DNA from: Candidatus Aenigmatarchaeota archaeon
Lineage (GTDB): Archaea; Aenigmatarchaeota; Aenigmatarchaeia; GW2011-AR5
DNA length: 7,175 bases
Direction: 5' to 3'
NCBI GenBank assembly: GCA_016187365.1
Contig: JACPJX010000005.1
Coordinates: forward strand, 1-7,175
The position numbers and the translations under genes are program-made. The notes under the pieces are model-generated. The model made no database searches, was not told the origin of the DNA, and saw only the letters and a list, made by a program, of their open reading frames with translations. Positions 1-4,332 of this stretch are shown piece by piece; within the stretch, counting starts at the first letter, position 1; each line of letters starts with the position of its first letter.

Positions 1-56
1 GCTGCATAAGCCATCGAAGCGGATATCAGGACAAGAATTATATATATTAACCTCAC
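1..56 (-). CDS. Secreted protein, N-terminus only (runs off the left edge)
   Basis: On the minus strand a GTG at 56-54 opens a frame that continues past the window start. Its first 18 residues, MRLIYIILVLISASMAYA, form a classic Sec signal peptide: basic start, hydrophobic core and AYA cleavage site. The leader carries AGGTG six bases before the GTG, a fair Shine-Dalgarno match, and a TATA-like tract at 99-112. The end of the peptide (AYAA) matches the end of the signal peptide encoded at 949-1110, so this may be a member of the same exported family. That cannot be tested because the mature part lies outside the window. GTG is chosen because no ATG gives a complete signal peptide and TAG lies just upstream in an overlapping frame. 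Confidence 0.6.
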   Translation of the reverse strand, partial: MRLIYIILVLISASMAYA

Positions 57-98
57 TAACCACACCTGCTTCTATGATGAGAATATGGCTGGCTGTGG

Positions 99-112
99 TA
101 TATATATTTTTT
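99..112 (-). promoter_or_regulatory. TATA-like tract upstream of the secreted-protein gene
   Basis: The tract TATATATATTTTTT on the plus strand reads AAAAAATATATATA on the minus strand. Its centre is about 48 bases from the GTG at 56, which would give a leader of roughly 20 bases containing the AGGTG ribosome site. It is too close to the plus-strand ATG at 117 to be that gene's leaderless promoter. Confidence 0.35.
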
Positions 113-116
113 AGGG

Positions 117-257
117 ATGTCTTCTGTCGCTTTCAGCCTGAACTGCCATGCCATGTTGGGTGACTGCACAGCCCACGGCAAGACGCGCAAGGAAAAGATG
201 GAAGAATTCGTCCAGAAGCACAGGAAATTCTTCGAGAAATTCGGTGAAAACATCTAG
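117..257 (+). CDS. Small Lys/Glu-rich protein overlapping a PIN-gene relic
   Basis: This is a 46-codon frame from ATG 117 to TAG 255. The second half (KTRKEKMEEF... RKFFEKFGENI) aligns without gaps to the protein encoded at 383-472, with 14 of 25 positions identical. The first 21 residues (MSSVAFSLNC... CTAHG) have no counterpart there and may come from a fusion or a wrong start. A second in-frame ATG lies at 153. No clear leaderless promoter or Shine-Dalgarno site fits either start. Its last bases overlap the stop codon of the minus-strand PIN relic at 254-330 by 4 bases, repeating the convergent layout seen at 383-956 and 4225-4810. The predicted product is a charged amphipathic helix with aromatic residues. 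A role as an antitoxin left alone after its partner decayed is an inference; no known family was recognised. Confidence 0.45.
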   Translation: MSSVAFSLNCHAMLGDCTAHGKTRKEKMEEFVQKHRKFFEKFGENI

Positions 258-315
258 TTGTCGCCTCCAATAATTTTCCTAAATTCTATATAATTTATTG
301 CCTTATCATAGTTCA
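180..315. repeat. Diverged tandem duplication, copy 1
   Basis: This segment matches 395-530 at an offset of 211-215 bases, allowing a small indel. It covers the second half of the small plus-strand gene and the 3' end of the minus-strand PIN gene. The match extends past both stop codons, for example AATTCTATATAATTTATT against AACTCTATATAACTTATT. Confidence 0.65.
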
Positions 316-330
316 AATTTGTCTGCATAC
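254..330 (-). pseudogene. Relic of a PIN-domain nuclease gene (C-terminal tail only)
   Basis: Read on the minus strand, this stretch ends in NYDKAINYIEFRKIIGGDN and a TAG at 256-254. It matches the tail of the full PIN protein encoded at 459-956 (IYDRIISYIEFRKMI), with 10 of 15 core residues identical. Upstream the frame drifts into sequence antisense to the neighbouring small gene, and none of the PIN catalytic residues is present. This is therefore the surviving 3' end of a second PIN gene copy. It has kept its overlap with the stop codon of the small plus-strand gene at 117-257. Confidence 0.7.
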
Positions 331-353
331 GGATTTTTCTCAGTGGTGATAAT

Positions 354-362
354 TTTAAATAT
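354..362 (+). promoter_or_regulatory. TATA box of the small gene at 383 (leaderless)
   Basis: TTTAAATAT is centred 25 bases upstream of ATG 383, the archaeal spacing at which transcription would begin at or next to the start codon. The same nonamer occurs at 4195-4203 ahead of the other small plus-strand gene and on the minus strand at 1776-1768 ahead of the nucleotidyltransferase. Confidence 0.6.
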
Positions 363-382
363 TTCAGAAGTTCTATGCATTT

Positions 383-472
383 ATGGAAATAGACAAAACC
401 CGGAAGGAAAAGCTGGAAAAATTCTTCCGTGAAAACCGAAAATTCTTTGAAAAAATGGCTAAGCATGTTTAG
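383..472 (+). CDS. 29-aa Lys/Glu/Phe-rich protein convergent with PIN nuclease
   Basis: ATG 383 to TAG 472 encodes a 29-residue peptide beginning MEIDKTRKEKLEKFF and ending KFFEKMAKHV. It reads as one amphipathic helix of Lys/Arg/Glu with five Phe. A TTTAAATAT box sits 25 bases upstream, so a leaderless mRNA is likely. It runs tail-to-tail into the PIN gene at 459-956, overlapping its last 14 bases. A related peptide end is encoded at 180-257. The conservation of reading frame and character between the two copies argues that it is translated rather than chance. It may act on the neighbouring PIN nuclease, as a peptide antitoxin or through its antisense transcript; this is inference. The family was not recognised. 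Confidence 0.55.
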   Translation: MEIDKTRKEKLEKFFRENRKFFEKMAKHV

Positions 473-530
473 ATTCCTCTATCATTTTTCTGAACTCTAT
501 ATAACTTATTATTCTGTCATAAATTTTTGT
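395..530. repeat. Diverged tandem duplication, copy 2
   Basis: This is the partner of 180-315. The copy contains the end of the intact small gene (to 472) and the last 72 bases of the intact PIN gene (from 459), so one duplication carried the overlapping 3' ends of both genes. Confidence 0.65.
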
Positions 531-956
531 TTCCCTTGACTTTCTTATGATGTCTTTGTCCCCTGAAATAAAGTAAGAATTTTCTTTCATGGCTATGAAT
601 ATGTGCATGAAATTAAACATGGTTCGCAACCTTATTTTTACCCTGCCGACTATTTCATCAATTGTGCCGTCAAATTCAAATCTTTGAAGATACTTGCAGT
701 CCAGAGAACTGATAAATTTGCTCCATACAGGCGTTATATCAGCATATTCCATCCCGAAAGAAGAAACGAGCTCCCTTGTAACTTCGGCTTTTGTTATGAA
801 TGAGGTGACAAATTCTATTCTATCTTTATTTGCGAGCATGAATCCATATTTTTTTGGCAAAAGCCTTTCCTCCTTCTTTTTCACCGCCTTTGCATGATTA
901 ATAAAAACATCCAAAATCATGTTCGTGTCCAGATAGACTTTGATTTTATCAGCCAT
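459..956 (-). CDS. PIN-domain ribonuclease (VapC-like), third acidic residue replaced by Asn
   Basis: The 165-residue protein has the PIN layout: YLDTNMILD with Asp10 near the N-terminus, Glu58 in ITKAEVTREL, the FNFMHIFIA segment at 114-122, and ISGDKDI with Asp133 and Asp135. PIN proteins are Mg-dependent RNases, and VapC members are toxins. At position 115, where the family normally has Asp in the D-x-x-H motif, the codon is AAT (Asn), so activity may be lowered or lost. The ATG at 956 has GAGGT six bases upstream and overlaps the stop of the truncated secreted gene (949-1110) by 8 bases, suggesting coupled translation. No antitoxin gene of the usual VapB type lies upstream; instead a 29-codon gene overlaps the 3' end from the other strand. 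A T6 run just after the stop could end transcription. The gene is more AT-rich than the pilus genes. Confidence 0.85.
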   Translation of the reverse strand: MADKIKVYLDTNMILDVFINHAKAVKKKEERLLPKKYGFMLANKDRIEFVTSFITKAEVTRELVSSFGMEYADITPVWSKFISSLDCKYLQRFEFDGTIDEIVGRVKIRLRTMFNFMHIFIAMKENSYFISGDKDIIRKSRETKIYDRIISYIEFRKMIEESKHA

Positions 957-1110
957 TATATAACCTCTTTGTAATCTCTTTGTGCGTGCCGTTTATCGCA
1001 ACAGTCATGGAGTCCGTCAGCCTCCCCTGGAAATTGAGTATGGTGGGTATTGCTGCGTAGGCGATGCCTGAAACTATCAGAAACATCACAACAATGATTG
1101 ATTTACTCAT
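949..1110 (-). pseudogene. Truncated secreted protein: signal peptide plus start of an NYQGRLTD-type domain
   Basis: ATG 1110 opens 53 codons ending at TGA 951-949. It starts with a signal peptide (MSKSIIVVMFLIVSGIAYA), followed by AIPTILNFQGRLTDS. This resembles the conserved opening (I-P-x-x-L-N-Y-Q-G-R-L-T-D) of many large secreted proteins of bacteria and small archaea. The rest (VAINGTHKEITKRLYNG) still looks like the expected G-T-Y-x-I-T-F-x-L-Y continuation. The frame then stops exactly where the PIN gene begins, within the shared bases ATGGCTGA. A gene of this family normally runs for hundreds of codons, so the PIN module appears to have replaced everything downstream. The 53-residue exported stub may still be made. 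The family assignment rests on motif memory, without a search. Confidence 0.6.
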
Positions 1111-1115
1111 ATACA

Positions 1116-1178
1116 TCACTTATCGGGCATCTTCAACTCATTCGCATAGTTCTCCGCCATCATAAGGGCTTTATCCAT
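1116..1178 (-). CDS. 20-aa peptide gene overlapping the nucleotidyltransferase stop
   Basis: ATG 1178 to TGA 1118-1116 encodes MDKALMMAENYANELKMPDK. A strong ribosome site, GGAGG, lies seven bases before the ATG inside the 3' end of the nucleotidyltransferase gene, and the two frames overlap by 8 bases (ATGGATAA), so translational coupling is likely. It could be an authentic mini-gene or the shortened remains of the partner protein that often follows such nucleotidyltransferases (for example a HEPN protein). It is too short to assign. Confidence 0.4.
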   Translation of the reverse strand: MDKALMMAENYANELKMPDK

Positions 1179-1746
1179 AGTTAGCCCTCCACATTATATC
1201 GACAAATCTTTCCGCATTTTTCAGGCACACATGATTTTTTGCGGCTTCCACAACAAGGTGGTCCTTTTTCAGGAATCTTTCCAGGAATTTTTTTTCGCTC
1301 ATTTCGAATGCCTGGACTGCCTTGCCTGTTTCTTTTTCAAATGCGTCAAAATCATTCTTTCTGCCGTTTATTACGATAATGTCTATGTCGCTGTCTTTCC
1401 GCTCAGAGCCTTTTGCATACGACCCGAAAAGCAGGATGACGGATGAAGAGTCCGCATAGTGCACCAGCCTTGATAACACAGGGCTTTTTTCGCAGATATC
1501 AAGCTTTTTCCTGTTCTCGGCATTCTGCAGCAAGATTTTTGCCTTTGAGCTCTTGCTGTTTATAAAATAGAGCTTGTTGCGCCCCTCGGTCTCGGAATCC
1601 ACCACTCTTGAGTCTTCCATTTTCTTCAGCGTTTCCGACACGGTTTGCCTGTTCATGTCTACCATCCTTGCTATCTGCCTCACGTGCAGCTTTGCGCCAT
1701 AATTCCCCAGGAATGCCGAGAGTATTATGTCAATTTTCTCTGACAT
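1171..1746 (-). CDS. HTH domain-nucleotidyltransferase (MNT type)
   Basis: This 191-residue protein has two parts. Residues 5-65 form a winged helix-turn-helix (KLHVRQIARMVDMNRQTVSETLKKMEDSRVV, then a basic wing GRNKLYFIN). Residues about 88-185 carry the minimal nucleotidyltransferase fold, with LFGSYAKGSERKDSDIDII giving the catalytic signature: Gly108-Ser109 and Ser119-Asp120-x-Asp122. The C-terminal HVCLKNAERFVDIMW is usual in this archaeal family. Relatives transfer a nucleotide to a partner (MntA AMPylates HepT in toxin-antitoxin pairs), but substrate and partner are unknown here and no HEPN gene is next to it. A TTTAAATAT box sits 26 bases before the ATG, so the message should be leaderless. 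A 12-bp palindrome covers the start codon, suggesting that the HTH domain represses its own gene. Confidence 0.85.
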   Translation of the reverse strand: MSEKIDIILSAFLGNYGAKLHVRQIARMVDMNRQTVSETLKKMEDSRVVDSETEGRNKLYFINSKSSKAKILLQNAENRKKLDICEKSPVLSRLVHYADSSSVILLFGSYAKGSERKDSDIDIIVINGRKNDFDAFEKETGKAVQAFEMSEKKFLERFLKKDHLVVEAAKNHVCLKNAERFVDIMWRANYG

Positions 1747-1765
1747 ATGTCAATATTCCCTGTCA
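1741..1765. promoter_or_regulatory. Candidate operator: TGACATATGTCA palindrome plus extra half-site
   Basis: TGACATATGTCA (1741-1752) is a perfect 12-bp palindrome whose centre is the start codon of the nucleotidyltransferase. A third copy of the half-site, TGTCA, lies at 1761-1765, 13 bases from the TGTCA at 1748. For a leaderless gene this covers the expected transcription start, a good place for repression by the HTH domain of the gene's own product. No binding data. Confidence 0.4.
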
Positions 1766-1767
1766 TC

Positions 1768-1776
1768 ATATTTAAA
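1768..1776 (-). promoter_or_regulatory. TATA box of the nucleotidyltransferase gene (leaderless)
   Basis: Minus-strand TTTAAATAT is centred 26 bases before ATG 1746. It lies between this gene and the stop of the pilin-like gene at 1779, so the nucleotidyltransferase can be transcribed separately from the pilus unit upstream. Confidence 0.6.
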
Positions 1777-1778
1777 GC

Positions 1779-2627
1779 TTACACAACCCTCTTCACCTGG
1801 AGCTCCACGAAGTCCTTCGCCGCCTGCAATGTAAAGAGGGCCTCGTACTGCATGCCTGATGCGGAGTTGACGAACGCGCGTATGCCCTTCGAGTCCGCGT
1901 CCGTCGTCTGCGTGAGCTCTGTGTATCCGGTGCCGTATGACGTGTTCACCTGGTCGTTCACGAATATGCCGCTTGCCGGCGTTATGTTCATCCTCGTGCG
2001 GACGTTCTTTATCTGCGTTATGAAAGTGGTCGTGTTTATCGCCGCATAATTTGTCGGGCTGCCTGTCTTCTGCACCGCAAATATTATGGCGGCGTTCTCA
2101 AGCACGAGGTCGGTGTCGCCGTCGCCCTCGATGTCGCTCTCGTAAGAAGTTATCTTCGCCCCGCCTGTTATCAGTATGTTGCCTTCCTCCACCGTTATGC
2201 CTGACTCCAGAAGGTCAATATCGTCTATCCTCACCCTTATCTTGTCGTCCTTGCCGCTCACCGTCATCTTCCCGCCGCGCAGGTTGACGTTTATGCTGCG
2301 CTTCGAGCCCGGCGCCTCCAGCATGATCTCGTTTATCGTCGCGTCAAGGCTCGTCAGCGTCTGCCTCGCGTCGTTGAACGCCTGCGTAGTCTTCCCCTCA
2401 TCTATCAGGGGGTTTATCGTGTTGACTACTATTATCGTCGACGCTATTATTATCGCGACGCTCAGCGCGCCGGCTATCAGGTCGCCTTTTGAGCTTGCCT
2501 CAAAAGGCTTGAGGAGAAATTCTTTTCTCTTCGTGTCTTTCTGACGCCGTTTGAAAGGCATCCAGAGGGATTTACCCCTTCTGGTGTCTTTCATTCTATG
2601 CCGTGTTTTCGCTTTCATATGAATCAT
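1779..2627 (-). CDS. Pilin-like membrane-anchored surface protein
   Basis: The 282-residue product starts with about 48 strongly basic residues, then SSKG and one hydrophobic segment (51-70, IAGALSVAIIIASTIIVV), followed by an extracellular-type domain. Lys47-Gly48 before the hydrophobic stretch resembles the archaeal class III (prepilin) cleavage site, which would leave a mature protein starting at Asp49 with the helix used for pilus assembly. The outer part is beta-rich in character, with an acidic loop DIEGDGDTD (165-173) that could bind calcium, and sequons NTT199, NIT214 and NTS228. The basic leader is far longer than usual, so the true start could be Met4, Met12 or Met23. ATG 2627 overlaps the TGA of the preceding gene by 4 bases (ATGA). 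Two TadC/FlaJ-like genes lie 2 kb away, supporting a pilus role. A plain single-pass membrane protein is the alternative. Confidence 0.6.
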   Translation of the reverse strand: MIHMKAKTRHRMKDTRRGKSLWMPFKRRQKDTKRKEFLLKPFEASSKGDLIAGALSVAIIIASTIIVVNTINPLIDEGKTTQAFNDARQTLTSLDATINEIMLEAPGSKRSINVNLRGGKMTVSGKDDKIRVRIDDIDLLESGITVEEGNILITGGAKITSYESDIEGDGDTDLVLENAAIIFAVQKTGSPTNYAAINTTTFITQIKNVRTRMNITPASGIFVNDQVNTSYGTGYTELTQTTDADSKGIRAFVNSASGMQYEALFTLQAAKDFVELQVKRVV

Positions 2628-3964
2628 ATGATGTCGATTATTAACTGCCTATCGTCGCTCTCGTTCCTTTCTATCACGAGGGTGAACGAGCCCGTCCTCT
2701 CATAGTCGCCCCTTATGTCTATGCCCGGGTATTCAAGCACGAGTTCTATGGCGCCAACCCCTTCGTTGGTGGATATGAACGGCTGCAGCGGGTGCGACAG
2801 GGACTTCGTTCCTATCAAACTGCACGCGCTTCCTACAACCGGTATGGCAAACCTGTTTCCTTCCTGCGTCTCGCTGATGGCGATGCTGCCCGCGCTGACG
2901 TTTATGTAGTCGAGCTGCGAGCCTGTCTGGACTATCCCGAACGCGTTGCTCCCGTCCTCTATGCACGCATAAGGCGCGCTCGCGTTGCCGGCGCCGTAGA
3001 AGCCTGCGCCGCTGTTGCTTCCGGCGTATACCGCGTCGCCCGGGGAGCCGTTTATGTTGAATGCCAGCTTGAACGATATCCTGCTGCAGAACGCCAGGGC
3101 GTCTGTCGTGAACGTCGAGGAAGTGGAGTTGGTGTCCGCATAGCACGAGTCGCCGGCGATTCCGCCGAGGAATGTGTGGGGCCCGCCGCTGTAGTCGCAC
3201 GCCGGCGTCAGCTGCACCCTGCAGTGCCCGGTGCTGTTGGTGATGCACGACATCTTGTTGAAGGCCCCGACGTTCTGGACGTATACGGAGGCGTTTCTGC
3301 CGGCTACCGGCGTCCCGTTGTACGGGTCGTAAATCCTGAATGTCAGGTTTATGGTGCTGTAGGTGCTGATGGTCTTGTTGGCTCCCTCGGCCACGGTTAT
3401 GTTGGACTGCGGCACCACGGCTTTCGCCACCGAGAAGTTCAGCACCCCGGTCTCATTGCTCAGGGAGCCGTCTGATGCCGTGAACTTGAAGTACTTCGTG
3501 CTTATGTCGCTGCATGCGTAGTTGCTTATGCTGAAGTTGAACTTCGTGTAGCCGCTGCATGTATTGCATGTGGCCGTGCCCCGCAGCGTGAAGCTTGAGT
3601 TGTCGTTCGAGGTGTAGAAGGACACCGTCACGGTGTCGTTGTCCACATCCTTCGTCAGGACCGTGAAATTGACCGGCTGGTTCCAGTTGCTCCCCGTCAC
3701 CGTCTGGTTGAGGACGTTCGGGGCGTTCACGCTGAGAGCCAGCGTGGAGATGAAGCCTGCAGTCATCGAGAAGCTCGAGGAGTTCAGGGTTCCGGATACG
3801 CTGTTGAGGGAGCTCTGCATGTTGTACGAGGAGCTGTTCCGGCTGCCGCCCGAGCTGTCGGCGGTGTCGGACGTTATCTTGAAAGATGAGCTGTTCATCT
3901 GCTGCGCGAGCGCGAAAGGCACTGCCAGCATCACCAGCATTAGAACAATGTGGATGGATTTCAA
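2624..3964 (-). CDS. Large secreted, sequon-rich surface protein
   Basis: This 446-residue protein begins with a signal peptide (MKSIHIVLMLVMLAVPFALA, cleavage before QQ). Residues 24-71 hold repeated NSSSF/NSSSY segments ending in TAGF, like the S-S-Y-x-L-Q-S-G-F repeats of other exported proteins. Residues about 78-180 read as a beta-sandwich (DVDNDTVTVSFYTS and FKFTASDGSLSNETG), followed by a Cys-rich middle. About 20 N-x-S/T sequons and ten Cys (133, 136, 151, 240, 248, 256, 274, 293, 334, 381) indicate an N-glycosylated, disulfide-bonded cell-surface protein. No C-terminal membrane anchor is visible. The start is TTG, overlapping the TGA of the winged-helix gene (TTGA); it is chosen because it gives Lys2 and a full signal peptide. 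Its place between regulator and pilin-like protein suggests a pilus-associated or adhesive role, which is inference. Confidence 0.75.
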   Translation of the reverse strand: MKSIHIVLMLVMLAVPFALAQQMNSSSFKITSDTADSSGGSRNSSSYNMQSSLNSVSGTLNSSSFSMTAGFISTLALSVNAPNVLNQTVTGSNWNQPVNFTVLTKDVDNDTVTVSFYTSNDNSSFTLRGTATCNTCSGYTKFNFSISNYACSDISTKYFKFTASDGSLSNETGVLNFSVAKAVVPQSNITVAEGANKTISTYSTINLTFRIYDPYNGTPVAGRNASVYVQNVGAFNKMSCITNSTGHCRVQLTPACDYSGGPHTFLGGIAGDSCYADTNSTSSTFTTDALAFCSRISFKLAFNINGSPGDAVYAGSNSGAGFYGAGNASAPYACIEDGSNAFGIVQTGSQLDYINVSAGSIAISETQEGNRFAIPVVGSACSLIGTKSLSHPLQPFISTNEGVGAIELVLEYPGIDIRGDYERTGSFTLVIERNESDDRQLIIDII

Positions 3965-4167
3965 ATCACTCCGCTCCTTCTCCCCTTCACCGTGTAAAGC
4001 GTTACGCCCGCCCTCTCCCGCCTTTCCGCAAGCCCCTTCGCCTCCAGGTTTTCAAGGCACTTCAGCGCCGCAGGCAGGCTTATCCCCGCTCTTTCCGAGA
4101 CCTCCCCGGCGGTGAGCGAGACAGCGCTGTTTCTCAATGCTTCGATGACCATTTCTTCTGTGCTCAT
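3961..4167 (-). CDS. Small winged-helix DNA-binding protein
   Basis: The 68 residues make up one winged helix-turn-helix: helix 1 at 3-13, helix 2 AGEVSERAGI (20-29), recognition helix LPAALKCLENLEAKG (31-45), and a basic wing AERRERAGVTLYTVKGRR. It has no other domain, so it is a single-domain transcription factor acting as a dimer or with partners. It opens the surface-protein/pilin unit, its stop overlapping the next start by 4 bases, and is the obvious candidate to control that unit. GGGTGA lies four bases before the ATG. A TATA-like element (4203-4195) sits about 32 bases upstream, giving a leader of only a few bases. The family is broad and the target unknown. Confidence 0.75.
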   Translation of the reverse strand: MSTEEMVIEALRNSAVSLTAGEVSERAGISLPAALKCLENLEAKGLAERRERAGVTLYTVKGRRSGVI

Positions 4168-4194
4168 CGTGTCACCCTTTGTTCCCGGCCCGGT

Positions 4195-4203
4195 TTTAAA
4201 TAT
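4195..4203. promoter_or_regulatory. Shared TATA element for divergent genes
   Basis: TTTAAATAT on the plus strand is centred 26 bases before ATG 4225, the small gene (leaderless). Its complement ATATTTAAA is about 32 bases before the winged-helix ATG at 4167. One near-symmetrical box could therefore serve both directions. The whole intergenic gap is 57 bases. Confidence 0.5.
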
Positions 4204-4224
4204 CTTAATAGATAATTATTTCTT

Positions 4225-4332
4225 ATGAAACCGGAAAAAGACGAGAAATTCTGGGCTAAATTAAAGGAATCGCAGAAAAGCCCTGCATTCCGCAGGGGTA
4301 TCAGGGAATTTGTCAAGAAAACAACCTCCTGA
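4225..4332 (+). CDS. 35-aa charged protein convergent with PIN nuclease
   Basis: ATG 4225 to TGA 4332 encodes 35 residues starting MKPEKDEKFWAKLKES and ending AFRRGIREFVKKTTS. It is rich in Lys, Arg, Glu and aromatics, like the peptides at 117-257 and 383-472, though a residue-by-residue match is weak. The TTTAAATAT box sits 26 bases upstream, so it should be leaderless. Its 3' end overlaps the 3' end of the PIN gene at 4313-4810 by 20 bases on the opposite strand. The gene is AT-rich, unlike the winged-helix gene it diverges from. The end resembles the tail of a VapB-type antitoxin in character, but no DNA-binding domain is present. A role as peptide antitoxin or antisense regulator is inference. 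Confidence 0.5.
   Translation: MKPEKDEKFWAKLKESQKSPAFRRGIREFVKKTTS
4275..4297 (-). terminator. Hairpin with T-run after the PIN gene, inside the small gene
   Basis: On the minus strand CCCTGC-GGAAT-GCAGGG forms a 6-bp stem followed by CTTTTC, 16 bases past the PIN stop at 4313. It may end the tadC-PIN transcript. It lies entirely within the coding sequence of the plus-strand gene at 4225-4332. Confidence 0.35.

Noticed and set aside
2..163. Open plus-strand frame from the left edge (contains ATGATG at 74)
   Set aside because: It has no ribosome site, no recognisable protein character, and overlaps a well-formed signal-peptide gene start on the other strand.
254..466. 70-codon minus-strand frame read as one gene
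   Set aside because: Only its last 20-25 residues match a PIN tail; the first part is antisense to the small gene at 383-472. Treated as a relic.
2733..3475. Long open frames of 171 and 227 codons on either strand across the surface-protein gene
   Set aside because: Their Arg/Ala/Gly/Val-rich translations are shadows of the GC-rich third positions of the 446-aa gene, which has a signal peptide and sequons.
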